This document shows positions 43,963-52,575 of a DNA stretch of 64,000 nt, one piece after another. The notes below the pieces were generated by a model that did no database searches, was not told the DNA's origin, and saw nothing but the letters and a program-made list of their open reading frames with translations. Within the stretch, counting starts at the first letter, position 1; each line of letters begins with the position of its first letter. The translations under genes were made by a program, and so were the position numbers. Source of the DNA: an uncultured Spirochaetota bacterium (lineage in GTDB: Bacteria > Spirochaetota > Spirochaetia > Treponematales > Treponemataceae); NCBI GenBank assembly GCA_944389415.1, contig CALXMF010000010.1:1-64000 (forward strand). The letters are read 5' to 3'.

Positions 43963-45321
43963 TCAGTTTCTTTCAGAATACAAGGGTTTGATTTCCCTGT
44001 TGAACACAAAATGCATATAAAATGAACAGAGCATTAATGATACAAGTTCCGCGATAGGAAATGCCCACCAGATAATCTCGAGTCTTCCTGTTAAAGACAG
44101 TAAATATGCCACTGGCAAAATAACAACTAGCTGACGAATCAGCGAAATAGACAGACTCAAAAAACCATGGGAGAATGCCTGTAGTACAGAAGTTGTAATT
44201 ACACTGAATCCAGCAAATATAAAACTTAAACTAATAATTCGTAATGCAGGAACACCTAATTGCTTCATATTCTCAGATGCATTAAAAATACCAAGCAGCT
44301 GTTCCGTACAGAAATGAAACACAAGAACACCAATCACCATAATACATGTAGCATAAGCAATACTCAGTTTGATGGTCTTAACAATCCGCTCTGGTTTCCG
44401 GGCACCTAAATTATATGCAAGGATAGGAACCATACCATTATTTAATCCAAAAACCGGCATAAAAATGAAACTCTGCAGTTTAAAATATACGCCAAACACG
44501 GTAGCCGCAGTTGTAGAGAAAGCAATCAAAATTTTATTTATACCAAACGTCATCACAGAACCAATGGCAGCTAAAATAATAGATGGAACACCTACCAAAT
44601 AAATTGTCTTTATAATGAAAACATCAGGTTTGAAATTACGCATGGTTACATGAATTTCTTTATTATGCGTACGGTTAAACACCAGCGCTAAAATCGCTGC
44701 AATAATTTGTCCCAGAACAGTTGCAGCAGCCGCACCAGCAACTTCCATACGAGGAAACCCGAACAGCCCAAAGATAAGAATTGGATCAAAGATTATATTG
44801 AATATTGCACCAACCCCCTGCGTAATCATGGTATAAAACGTTTTTCCTGTTGACTGAAGTAATCTTTCCCCTGTTATCTGAAACATTACACCAAATGAAA
44901 AAAACATACAGATGAACAAGTAATCTTCACCAGCATCCACAATCTCATGGACGTCAGTCTGCATTTCAAAAAAAGGTCGGGAACATAATACTCCAATAAC
45001 AGCAAATACAATATAGCTGCAAAATGCAAGAAATACAGCATTATTTGCAGTACGATTTGCCCTCGTAAAGTTTTTTTCTCCTAGGCTTTTTGAAAGCAAA
45101 GCATTAATACCAACACCAGTACCAGTCGCAACAGCAATCATCAAATTCTGCGCAGGAAATGCAAGTGAAACAGCTGTTAGAGCATTTTCACTGAGCTGAG
45201 CAACAAACATACTATCAACAATGTTATACATCGCCTGTACCAGCATTGAAATAACCATCGGAATAGACATAGAAATAAGCAAACGATTCACTGGCATAAC
45301 ACCCATCTTGTTTTCAGCCAT
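43963..45321 (-). CDS. MATE-family multidrug efflux protein
   Basis: A 452-residue MATE transporter with 12 predicted membrane segments in two halves: NRLLISMSIPMVISMLVQAM with NIVDSMFVAQ, and a second half with GVPSIILAAIGSVMTFGINKIL and LGARKPERI. It exports cations or drugs against sodium or protons. It overlaps the cytidylate-kinase-like gene by eight bases and so shares its promoter and probable MarR control. Confidence 0.93.
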   Translation of the reverse strand: MAENKMGVMPVNRLLISMSIPMVISMLVQAMYNIVDSMFVAQLSENALTAVSLAFPAQNLMIAVATGTGVGINALLSKSLGEKNFTRANRTANNAVFLAFCSYIVFAVIGVLCSRPFFEMQTDVHEIVDAGEDYLFICMFFSFGVMFQITGERLLQSTGKTFYTMITQGVGAIFNIIFDPILIFGLFGFPRMEVAGAAAATVLGQIIAAILALVFNRTHNKEIHVTMRNFKPDVFIIKTIYLVGVPSIILAAIGSVMTFGINKILIAFSTTAATVFGVYFKLQSFIFMPVFGLNNGMVPILAYNLGARKPERIVKTIKLSIAYATCIMVIGVLVFHFCTEQLLGIFNASENMKQLGVPALRIISLSFIFAGFSVITTSVLQAFSHGFLSLSISLIRQLVVILPVAYLLSLTGRLEIIWWAFPIAELVSLMLCSFYMHFVFNREIKPLYSERN

Positions 45322-45907
45322 TTATCTTACTCCCTTTCACTGTTTCAAAAATAAATTGCGCAGAAAGTTCAAGACCTATTGAACTATTCAGCATCAAATG
45401 ATAATTACGCCGATCTCCCCACCGGATATCCGCAAAGGAATTATAATATGCCGCACGCTGTTTATCACATCGAAGCAGATAATTTTCTGGATCAACAGGT
45501 GTCTCACCATATTCTTCTGTAATACGTTTAATACGATCAGAAAGCGGCGCATACACAAAAATACGCAAACAGTCTGAACGTTCACGTAACACGTAATCAC
45601 CGCAGCGCCCCACAATAATACAAGGACCTTCAGAGGCAAGCATTCTAATAACCTGAGATTGCGCCAGATATACCTGATCAACGATAGATACATTCGTACT
45701 ACTCATATATAGATTATACAGAAAATTGCCGGAGCGCCGTCTTTCAATCTCTTCCATAAATTGTGGTGATAAACCGCATTCCTGTGCAGCAATATCAATA
45801 ACGGTTTTGTCATATACCGGAATATCAAGCATCCGTGCAACACGTTGGGCAATCACACGACCACCAGAACCATGTTCTCTAGCAATTGTAATAACAGAAT
45901 ATTTCAT
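45314..45907 (-). CDS. Cytidylate kinase-like protein
   Basis: A 197-residue P-loop protein of the cytidylate-kinase-like family: ITIAREHGSGGRVIAQRVAR at the N-terminus, CIIVGRCGDYVLRER and a lid-type segment. It is distinct from the housekeeping CMP kinase and often found fused or next to transporters and regulators. Its substrate is unknown. GAGG lies eleven bases before the ATG. It heads the two-gene unit with the MATE exporter. Confidence 0.88.
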   Translation of the reverse strand: MKYSVITIAREHGSGGRVIAQRVARMLDIPVYDKTVIDIAAQECGLSPQFMEEIERRRSGNFLYNLYMSSTNVSIVDQVYLAQSQVIRMLASEGPCIIVGRCGDYVLRERSDCLRIFVYAPLSDRIKRITEEYGETPVDPENYLLRCDKQRAAYYNSFADIRWGDRRNYHLMLNSSIGLELSAQFIFETVKGSKING

Positions 45908-45926
45908 ATCAATACAAACCTCATTT

Positions 45927-45944
45927 TAGTTTCATACGAAACTA
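45927..45944. promoter_or_regulatory. 18-bp palindrome, candidate MarR operator
   Basis: TAGTTTCATACGAAACTA is palindromic save for two inner positions. It lies just downstream of the predicted start of transcription of the cytidylate-kinase-like/MATE unit. Confidence 0.65.
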
Positions 45945-45957
45945 TTTTGCATGATTG

Positions 45958-45986
45958 ATATTAAGCATTTACTGTTTTTTTGTCAA
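45958..45986 (-). promoter_or_regulatory. Consensus promoter of the kinase-like/MATE unit
   Basis: TTGACA (45986-45981), 17 bp, TAATAT (45963-45958) on the minus strand; about 43 bp of leader with GAGG. Confidence 0.75.
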
Positions 45987-46067
45987 ATTCATTAAGGTAC
46001 TGTTCCAGAACAAAATACTGTAGCTTGTTTATAGGAAATACTGTATTATGCAGAAAAAAAATAATAC

Positions 46068-46085
46068 CTGATATAAATCTATCAG
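46068..46085. promoter_or_regulatory. Inverted repeat before the MarR gene
   Basis: CTGATA, six bases, TATCAG is a perfect inverted repeat 22 bp before the MarR start. Upstream, AAATACTGTA is repeated at 46013 and 46036, and TGTTCCAGAACA stands at 46001-46012. Any of these may be sites for self-control. Confidence 0.4.
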
Positions 46086-46107
46086 ATAGCACAAACAGGA
46101 CAGGGAT

Positions 46108-46554
46108 ATGGAATCTTCAGAAGAAACAAATATACTAAAAATGATCTCAATAATATACCGAAAAACACAGATGTATTTATCAAACAACCTCTCTGCATAT
46201 GGTTTAACAAGTGGACTCGCAACATTTCTTATGATTACCTGCGAACATGGCATAATGGTACAAAATCAATTCTGTGATCTTCTTGATATGAGCAAAGGCA
46301 CAGTTGCAAAATCTCTGGCAAAACTTGAAGCTCTTGGATATGTACATAGATCAGATAACAACACAGATGGCAGATCAGTAGATGTTTGTCCAACACAGAA
46401 AGCATTAGATTTGTACCCGATGTTACGTAACATCGGAGACCATTGGACTAAACAACTCTCAAAAGGACTGACAGTGAATGAACAGACAGCTCTGTTTCAA
46501 CTGCTTGAGCAAAGCACCCACAATGCCTGTTCATATTTTGAACATAAAAAGTAA
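46108..46554 (+). CDS. MarR-family transcriptional regulator
   Basis: A 148-residue winged-helix protein: dimerisation helices at both ends, DNA-binding part VQNQFCDLLDMSKGTVAKSL, and wing GYVHRSDNNTDGRSVDVCPT. It is divergent from the kinase-like/MATE unit across 200 bp that holds palindromes, so it probably represses drug export until a ligand binds (family knowledge and position). AGGA precedes the ATG. Its end lies seven bases from the convergent DUF554 gene. Confidence 0.9.
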   Translation: MESSEETNILKMISIIYRKTQMYLSNNLSAYGLTSGLATFLMITCEHGIMVQNQFCDLLDMSKGTVAKSLAKLEALGYVHRSDNNTDGRSVDVCPTQKALDLYPMLRNIGDHWTKQLSKGLTVNEQTALFQLLEQSTHNACSYFEHKK

Positions 46555-46561
46555 TAATTTC

Positions 46562-47272
46562 CTATCCCGAAATCTGCTTCCACACAGATACAAGGCAAAA
46601 AAACAGCGGAGGAATAAGCAACGCCGGAATCATATTCATTGTTTTGAATTTACCAAGCCCCATAATACTTAAACCAGAACTGAATATCAGAATACCACCA
46701 ATAATAGATAATTCTGTAAGCAGAACAGGATCAAGTGCTCCGGACAACAGCAGAGCAAGACAATAGAAAAAGCTCTGCCACACAAAAAGAACTATGGCAG
46801 CCGCGGCAATACCAAAACCGTATGATGAAGATAAAACCATTGAAGTAACAAAATCAAGCATTCCATTAGTAAATAAGTATGTGTTGTCCCCATACAAAGC
46901 ACTCTGCATAGGGCCTAAAATAGACAGAGAACCAACACAGAAAAGCAGCAGTGCTGTTGATAACCCTTGCGCAAGAGAATCCTGGGCAGATAATTTCCTA
47001 CGAAAACACCTAGAAATTATTATTTTAAACCGTTCCTCCAGCCTAATCCATTCGCCCAATAGAGCACCGATTGCAAGACTTATAATGAATAATACCGGAT
47101 ACTGACTTTTCGGCATAGACTGTACAACTGAATTTACACCTACAGCCGCTGCTGCAAGTCCGAGAGCCTGCAATAGAATATCTTCATATTCCGCCTTAAT
47201 TCCTCTTTTCAGACGACTACCAATAAAGCTCCCAGCAACAATAGTTGAACAATTAAATAAAGTACCAATCAT
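46562..47272 (-). CDS. DUF554 membrane protein
   Basis: A 236-residue protein with six or seven membrane segments matching DUF554 (YdfK-like): MIGTLFNCSTIVAGSFIGS, VVQSMPKSQYPVLFIISLAI, GALLGEWIRLEERF. The function is unknown; it looks like a small transporter. The ATG at 47272 has GGGGAG five bases upstream; the longer frame runs into the DUF1275 gene. It is 13 bp after that gene and so in one operon with it. Confidence 0.85.
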   Translation of the reverse strand: MIGTLFNCSTIVAGSFIGSRLKRGIKAEYEDILLQALGLAAAAVGVNSVVQSMPKSQYPVLFIISLAIGALLGEWIRLEERFKIIISRCFRRKLSAQDSLAQGLSTALLLFCVGSLSILGPMQSALYGDNTYLFTNGMLDFVTSMVLSSSYGFGIAAAAIVLFVWQSFFYCLALLLSGALDPVLLTELSIIGGILIFSSGLSIMGLGKFKTMNMIPALLIPPLFFCLVSVWKQISG

Positions 47273-47285
47273 ACATTCTCCCCTA

Positions 47286-48017
47286 TCAATGTCCTGAAGG
47301 TGTTCGAGACAAATAAAGATGCTCTGTTCTAAGATCTGCATACAACAACTCAACAAAAACCGCCAATAACGGCACTATAGCTCCCCACAAAGCTTTTCCA
47401 TTAAATAACGGGCATAATACTGTACAAATAATTCCCCCTATAACAAATGAACCAAGCATACCGATATGAATCAGAATACGATTCAGTGATTGTGCATTAC
47501 GCTTCTGAAGCCATTTAGTAATATAAATACCAGTCTGACGCAAATGATTGGTACAAAATGTTGTCGCCATAGGAATGCCACCAGCCTGGCGAAAGGTGTT
47601 ATACTGCATAGATGCGATAAAATTTATAACCACCTGTGTTATCTGAAATGGTGCGGATTCTGGCAGAAAACCTAAACAAAACAATACTATAATTTCCAAG
47701 CCAACCAACAATGTATCCCATCGGATAAGGCCATAGCTTTTTATTCGATCAGGTAACATTTCTGAAACAACAGCTCCGATAAAATAGGCTGTCATCGGCA
47801 ACAAATAATATAGCGCACGAGCAAAATGTCCCTGCCCCAGAGAAATTGACAACAATACAAAATTTGCTGTCTGCGCATTGCAGAATACTCCACCACGCAG
47901 CACATATGTAAAAGCACCCATATAACCACCGGCACACATTAGAAGAGCAAATACATGACGCTTTTCACATGCTAAATACAGCGGTTCATTAGCGACAACT
48001 TCATTACTTCCGTTCAT
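47286..48017 (-). CDS. DUF1275 (YoaK-like) membrane protein
   Basis: A 243-residue protein with about six membrane segments: CAGGYMGAFTYVLRGGVFCNAQTAN is split by family marks such as GGVFCNAQTANFV and NTFRQAGGIPMATTFCTNHL. Function is unknown. GAGG precedes the ATG. It heads the operon with the DUF554 gene. Confidence 0.86.
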   Translation of the reverse strand: MNGSNEVVANEPLYLACEKRHVFALLMCAGGYMGAFTYVLRGGVFCNAQTANFVLLSISLGQGHFARALYYLLPMTAYFIGAVVSEMLPDRIKSYGLIRWDTLLVGLEIIVLFCLGFLPESAPFQITQVVINFIASMQYNTFRQAGGIPMATTFCTNHLRQTGIYITKWLQKRNAQSLNRILIHIGMLGSFVIGGIICTVLCPLFNGKALWGAIVPLLAVFVELLYADLRTEHLYLSRTPSGH

Positions 48018-48092
48018 AACACACCCTCGTTTTATCCTCTGCCCAATATAATACTGAACAGTACCGAAATCAACTTTTCTTAATATCCAGAT

Positions 48093-48124
48093 AAAAAAAG
48101 ACTGTCTTACAGCAGACAGTCTTT
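48093..48124 (-). terminator. Terminator of purB
   Basis: On the minus strand AAAGACTGTCT and AGACAGTCTTT form a perfect 11-bp stem with a run of T after it, 17 bp past the purB stop. Confidence 0.88.
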
Positions 48125-48140
48125 GTATTCACAAACACAA

Positions 48141-49565
48141 CTATTTTTTCATTAACTCGCGATACTTAGCCGAAAGACGATGTGCTTTCTCAGCACTCAG
48201 ACCACGGTAGCGTGCCGGATCAGAAAAAAAACTTTCCGCATCAACAACACCAAGTTTTTTCAGCTGAGCACAGATTTTTTCATACGCTTCTGTATGCGTC
48301 CTCAGAACATCAGCAAACGATGCGCCAGTCTGTTCTGCCTCAAGTGTAATCCGACGAATCACTTCGTGACCATCTGATACTCCCGCTTCAGCAAGAAGAA
48401 TATAAGCAGGTTCAGCAAGAACACCTCCTTTTACCTTTCCTCCAGACTGTGCTAAGTTATGTGCCATACTTTCTCTGTCAGCCTGCAATCCTGCTACAAC
48501 ACTTTTCATGCGTGCAACAGCAAGTGCAAATCCTGTAAGATAATCAGCGATAAAACGCTGACTTGCGCTGTTCGTCAGATCCCGCTGATGCTCTGAAATC
48601 TGATCCATATAGAAGGTTACTACACGAGGCGCAAATGCTTTCCAAAGAGATTTTACATGTTCACTATTCCACGGGTTACGTTTCTGCGGCATCGTAGAAG
48701 AACCAACCTGCGTACTGCTAAAATACTCAAAAACCTCACCAATTTCGGAACGCTGCAAATTACGCAAATCATCTGCGAGGTTAGCAATAACACCAAAAGC
48801 AACATTACATTCAAGTAACAGACGCAACAGATATTCTGGTTCCACAAGCTGCGTTGAATGTTCTGATGGTTCAAGTCCCAAATATCCTAGATATCGCCGT
48901 TCAAGCTCTTCAGGATCACACACAATCATACTCGGCCCGTTATATGCACCGACAGGCCCTGCAAGTTTACCCTTCAATTCGGCCGAATGTCTTTCAATCT
49001 CAAGGATAGATTTTCCAAGACGGCTGACATACTCAGCCATCGCAAAACCAAATGTGATCGGAACCGCATGCTGTCCATGAGTACGACCAACCTGAGGTGT
49101 TTCAGCTTCACGCTCAGCAATGCTGCACAGTTCTATTTCAAGAGCACGCAATTCAGGCAGTAACACTTGCTGTACACAGTTACGCACTCGCATCGAAAGC
49201 GCTGTATCCAGAATATCAACACTTGTCGCACCAAGATGAACCAATGGAGCAACTTTCTGCGGAACCATTTTTTTCATCACATTCACCAAGGCACGAATAT
49301 TATGATGAGTCTTTTCTTCTTCAAGGTATACCGCAGCAGGATCAATCATAGAGACAACTTCATCAAGTTGTTGTTCGAGTTCGTCCGACAGTTCTCCCCT
49401 CATTGAAAGATGCGCTTTAACCAAAGCTGTTTCCGCTTTCGCACAGGAAATAATAGCGGCCTGTTCAGAAATACAAGCAGACATCTGTTCAAATACTGTC
49501 GCTTCGGAAAGCGAATAACGATGATCAATGGGAGAAATGTTAAAAAAGATATTTCTGGTTTCCAT
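48141..49565 (-). CDS. purB: Adenylosuccinate lyase
   Basis: A 474-residue fumarase/aspartase-fold enzyme that splits adenylosuccinate and, in full purine pathways, SAICAR. Marks are ISPIDHRYSLSEATVF, GRTHGQHAVPITFG with the catalytic His, and the signature GSSTMPQKRNPWNSEHVKS with the active-site Ser loop. Length is normal for the PurB branch. ATG at 49565 is used: TTGCCG-18-TATACT ends six bases before it and there is no ribosome site. A TTG twelve codons upstream would overlap the -35 box. It may serve AMP salvage with DeoD next door. Confidence 0.94.
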   Translation of the reverse strand: METRNIFFNISPIDHRYSLSEATVFEQMSACISEQAAIISCAKAETALVKAHLSMRGELSDELEQQLDEVVSMIDPAAVYLEEEKTHHNIRALVNVMKKMVPQKVAPLVHLGATSVDILDTALSMRVRNCVQQVLLPELRALEIELCSIAEREAETPQVGRTHGQHAVPITFGFAMAEYVSRLGKSILEIERHSAELKGKLAGPVGAYNGPSMIVCDPEELERRYLGYLGLEPSEHSTQLVEPEYLLRLLLECNVAFGVIANLADDLRNLQRSEIGEVFEYFSSTQVGSSTMPQKRNPWNSEHVKSLWKAFAPRVVTFYMDQISEHQRDLTNSASQRFIADYLTGFALAVARMKSVVAGLQADRESMAHNLAQSGGKVKGGVLAEPAYILLAEAGVSDGHEVIRRITLEAEQTGASFADVLRTHTEAYEKICAQLKKLGVVDAESFFSDPARYRGLSAEKAHRLSAKYRELMKK

Positions 49566-49571
49566 ACAAAT

Positions 49572-49601
49572 AGTATACTCTAAAATGGCAGTAACCGGCA
49601 A
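49572..49601 (-). promoter_or_regulatory. purB: Leaderless promoter of purB
   Basis: TTGCCG (49601-49596), 18 bp, TATACT (49577-49572) on the minus strand, then exactly six bases to the ATG at 49565. Confidence 0.6.
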
Positions 49602-49610
49602 CGGTTCAAC

Positions 49611-50333
49611 CTACTCACTAAAGGCCGTCTCCAACGCAGTAACAAACATCGGTTCGAGAGCACTTAAACGGCAATCTGCAGAAAGCCCTTCTCCAGTTAT
49701 ACAAGAGTCAGTATGAGTTAGGATAGAAAGAGCCTTTTTGTTCAGCCATGCGGCAGTACAATAGAGCGCATAGGTTTCCATATCCTGTGCAACACAGCCC
49801 ATTCTGGCCCATGGCTCCCAAGATTCTCGTGCCCCAAGAGCATTATAAGAAGAAAACATATCAGAAGAAAATACGCCACCACCGGCATACCTGAAACCAT
49901 AACGATGTGCAATGCCAGCAGCTTTTCCAAGCAATTCAAAGTCTGCACACGGAGAATAAGTTCCTGGCAATTTATATTGGTAGGCATAATTTGAATCTGT
50001 ACTCGCAGTTACAGCAAGTACCAAATCACCAATTTGCAGAAACTTCTGTAACCCACCACAAGTACCAATACGGATGATCAGTTCTACTCCATACACATCA
50101 TAAAGTTCATACGCATACAAACCACAAGATGGACCTCCCATACCACTACCCATAACAGACACCAAGTTACCTTTCCACAATCCTGTAAAACCAAGCATGT
50201 TTCGTACTCCGGTAACCTGCCGTACATCTGTTAAAAATTTTTCTGCGATATACTGTGCACGCAAAGGGTCTCCCGGCATCAATACAGTTGAAGCAATATC
50301 ACCTAATTCTGCTGCATTATGAGGTGTAGCCAT
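49611..50333 (-). CDS. deoD: Purine nucleoside phosphorylase DeoD
   Basis: A 240-residue hexameric-type phosphorylase that splits purine (deoxy)nucleosides with phosphate: MPGDPLRAQYIAE, IRIGTCGGLQ, and DMETYALYCTA with the ribose-binding residues. The ATG at 50333 has GGAG six bases upstream. It lies upstream of purB on the same strand with 45 bp between, so read-through can join the two into a purine-salvage pair even though purB has its own promoter. Confidence 0.95.
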   Translation of the reverse strand: MATPHNAAELGDIASTVLMPGDPLRAQYIAEKFLTDVRQVTGVRNMLGFTGLWKGNLVSVMGSGMGGPSCGLYAYELYDVYGVELIIRIGTCGGLQKFLQIGDLVLAVTASTDSNYAYQYKLPGTYSPCADFELLGKAAGIAHRYGFRYAGGGVFSSDMFSSYNALGARESWEPWARMGCVAQDMETYALYCTAAWLNKKALSILTHTDSCITGEGLSADCRLSALEPMFVTALETAFSE

Positions 50334-50375
50334 CAAAAACTCCTTAAACTATAACAATACATAAACACAATATAT

Positions 50376-50420
50376 CAAAAAAGAAAGCACTGAAACAGCT
50401 GGAAACTGATTCAATGCTTC
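50376..50420 (-). terminator. Terminator between small lipoprotein and deoD
   Basis: On the minus strand a 14-bp imperfect stem (AAGCATTGAATCAG with CTGTTTCAGTGCTT) is followed by TCTTTTTT. Confidence 0.75.
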
Positions 50421-50533
50421 ATAGGAGAAACTTTTTAAAATACTGTCACCAATATAAATAAACCCACATAACCAGTAGTTTATACAAGCAGCAGATATAT
50501 TTTTATTTCAAATATTTGCCGACTGGCATTAAC

Positions 50534-50800
50534 TTACTGAACTACAACTTCAACAGAATCTACTGTTTCTTCAGCAGCAGGATTTGCAGTATCTACAGGG
50601 GCAGGCTCCGTTGTAGAATTAATATCAGAAGTTACTGCATCCGTTGTATCAGCAGATTGTACCTCTGAACTTTCAATTATAACAGTTTCAGAAGCAGTAT
50701 TATTAGCGGCTGCTTCGGAATCACTGCTTTCACAACCAAGAGCAGTAACTACCAGCATGGCTGCAACACCTACAGACAAAATTTTCTCAAATGCTTTCAT
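50534..50800 (-). CDS. Small acidic low-complexity lipoprotein
   Basis: An 88-residue precursor with a signal ending VVTALGC, then a 60-residue mature chain rich in Ser, Thr, Glu, Asp, Ala and Val, with no aromatic residues. No family is recognised. GAGG stands five bases before the ATG at 50800 and a terminator follows, so it is a separate real gene. It may be a surface-exposed acidic tether. Confidence 0.75.
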   Translation of the reverse strand: MKAFEKILSVGVAAMLVVTALGCESSDSEAAANNTASETVIIESSEVQSADTTDAVTSDINSTTEPAPVDTANPAAEETVDSVEVVVQ

Positions 50801-50980
50801 AATAACCTCGCTATTTTCATATATCCTATATAATTTGAATAAAAACAACATACACCACAAACATCAAGTATATATAGAGATTTTATTAAGAATATGTTAA
50901 GAAAATGATTATCATGCAAAATTCTGATATATATACAATGCATATAACACTCAGACTCCTCCTTCTGCCACAGAAGCTCA

Positions 50981-51009
50981 TTGCGCAAAGTATAGCTTAC
51001 AGATATTAT
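50981..51009 (+). promoter_or_regulatory. Leaderless promoter of the YbaK gene
   Basis: TTGCGC (50981-50986), 17 bp, TATTAT (51004-51009), then exactly six bases to the ATG at 51016. Confidence 0.6.
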
Positions 51010-51015
51010 GTAATT

Positions 51016-51513
51016 ATGAGTACTCATCATACAGAAAAAAAAACAAATGCTATGCGGATTTTGGACTCAGCACATATTACATATACGGTACTATCATACA
51101 CTGATAACACAGAACACAAACTTGAAAGCGGCGCAGCTGTACGGCTTGCAGCCCAGCTTGGCATAGATCCCAATGCTGTATATAAAACAATAGTGATGAG
51201 AACAGATACCGGAGAAATATGCGTATTTTGCGTTCCTGCATCACTTGAAGTTAATTTAAAAAAAGCACGCACCGCCGCTGATGTGAAAGTCCTAGAACCG
51301 GTAAAACAGGAACAGCTTAATACCCTCACTGGATATGTGCGCGGCGGCTGTTCTCCACTCGGAATGAAACGAAATTACCGCACATTTATAGATGAATCCG
51401 CTCTCCTTCAAGAGCATATATATATCAGTGCTGGGATCCGCGGTATGCAGCTATGTCTGAAACCGGATGACCTGATTGCGGTATCACATGCAGAGATTGC
51501 TTCAATCAGTTAA
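51016..51513 (+). CDS. ybaK: Cys-tRNA(Pro)/aminoacyl-tRNA deacylase YbaK/EbsC
   Basis: A 165-residue YbaK-type trans-editing domain that clears mischarged Cys-tRNA(Pro). Family marks: AAVRLAAQLGIDPNAVYKTI, VPASLEVNLKKA with the catalytic Lys region, GYVRGGCSPLGMKR and the closing ISAGIRGMQLCLKPDDLI. The ATG at 51016 is fixed by the promoter and by the domain start; the frame upstream overlaps promoter sequence and has no ribosome site. It is a single gene. Confidence 0.92.
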   Translation: MSTHHTEKKTNAMRILDSAHITYTVLSYTDNTEHKLESGAAVRLAAQLGIDPNAVYKTIVMRTDTGEICVFCVPASLEVNLKKARTAADVKVLEPVKQEQLNTLTGYVRGGCSPLGMKRNYRTFIDESALLQEHIYISAGIRGMQLCLKPDDLIAVSHAEIASIS

Positions 51514-51709
51514 TCCAATAAAATAACCTAACTCTTCAATACACTATATATCGTATACTTTTTATGTATTTTCAGAACATTTTTTATCTTTTCTTGACTC
51601 ATTTTTAAACTGTTTTTAAATCAAAAAAAAGAGTAAGAACATTTCATATTTAATGCATTTCAAACTCAAAAACAGTGTTTTTTTATACAGTTTCCCCATA
51701 TTAAGATAT

Positions 51710-52564
51710 ATGAAACACCTGTTGATAACCATCATCATACAGATATCAATTTGCCTTCTCTGCTGCTGCAGCCGTCTGGAAGCACCGTGTGATATACCAT
51801 GGGAATATACTGAAACAATTTCAGTTAATCTGCCAGTTTTTCCTTATGCATATCAGCCTCAGGTTGTGTACTGGAATATCAGCTGGTATGATGGCAGGAC
51901 AATACAGACAAAGACAGTTCAGTCCAAACAGACAGCGGTCACTCTAACTGTAAAAAAAAATAAAATATGTCCTGTTGTATTTTATCCATATACACACATT
52001 ACCTTTTTTGATGGGACAACAGCTACCCTAAGTTTTTTTAAACCAGCTGCAGCTATTTATCCCGTTCTACTTCAAACCTCATGGGAGCAGGGTGTTATTG
52101 GCGAATTATTACTGAGGCTATTCTCATCCGGAACAAGCGGAGTACAGGACTACTGCACACGTTTTAACTGGCAACGTCTTCATGAGACCATTATAAAGAA
52201 AACAGCCGAGACACAGCAGCAAAACAGTTATGATCCATGGCGTATCGATATCGACCATCTGCTCTCCGCAATAGTGGCAGGAAATATTTCTATATATGAT
52301 ATACATTGTTATGATACACAACCTGTCTCAACATGCCTGCCGAGCAATTACTCCACAGGCATATTGCTACAACAATATGCTCTACTTCCGGCATGTTCCA
52401 CACAAACAATTCTCAGAAGCTGGAATTCTCCTCTGCCCGAGCAGGTGCTTATATCTCCAGGCAATACCAGAGATTTTTATCTATTAAGAGAAGTTGTGAA
52501 TCCAAACGGTAAAACAGAGACAGACGGGCAAATAACTCTTGCAATAACAGCCCCTCCGCTGTAA
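51710..52564 (+). CDS. Lipoprotein of unknown function
   Basis: A 284-residue precursor with hydrophobic signal MKHLLITIIIQISICLLCCC and lipobox cysteine among three in a row. The mature part is beta-rich with many aromatic residues (ISWYDGRTIQTKTV, YPYTHITFFDGTTATLSFF) and no family I know. It lies eleven bases before a second lipoprotein gene; the two probably act together. The ATG at 51710 is chosen on the signal peptide; an ATG 19 codons earlier is possible. Confidence 0.75.
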   Translation: MKHLLITIIIQISICLLCCCSRLEAPCDIPWEYTETISVNLPVFPYAYQPQVVYWNISWYDGRTIQTKTVQSKQTAVTLTVKKNKICPVVFYPYTHITFFDGTTATLSFFKPAAAIYPVLLQTSWEQGVIGELLLRLFSSGTSGVQDYCTRFNWQRLHETIIKKTAETQQQNSYDPWRIDIDHLLSAIVAGNISIYDIHCYDTQPVSTCLPSNYSTGILLQQYALLPACSTQTILRSWNSPLPEQVLISPGNTRDFYLLREVVNPNGKTETDGQITLAITAPPL

Positions 52565-52575
52565 ACTGTATATGC

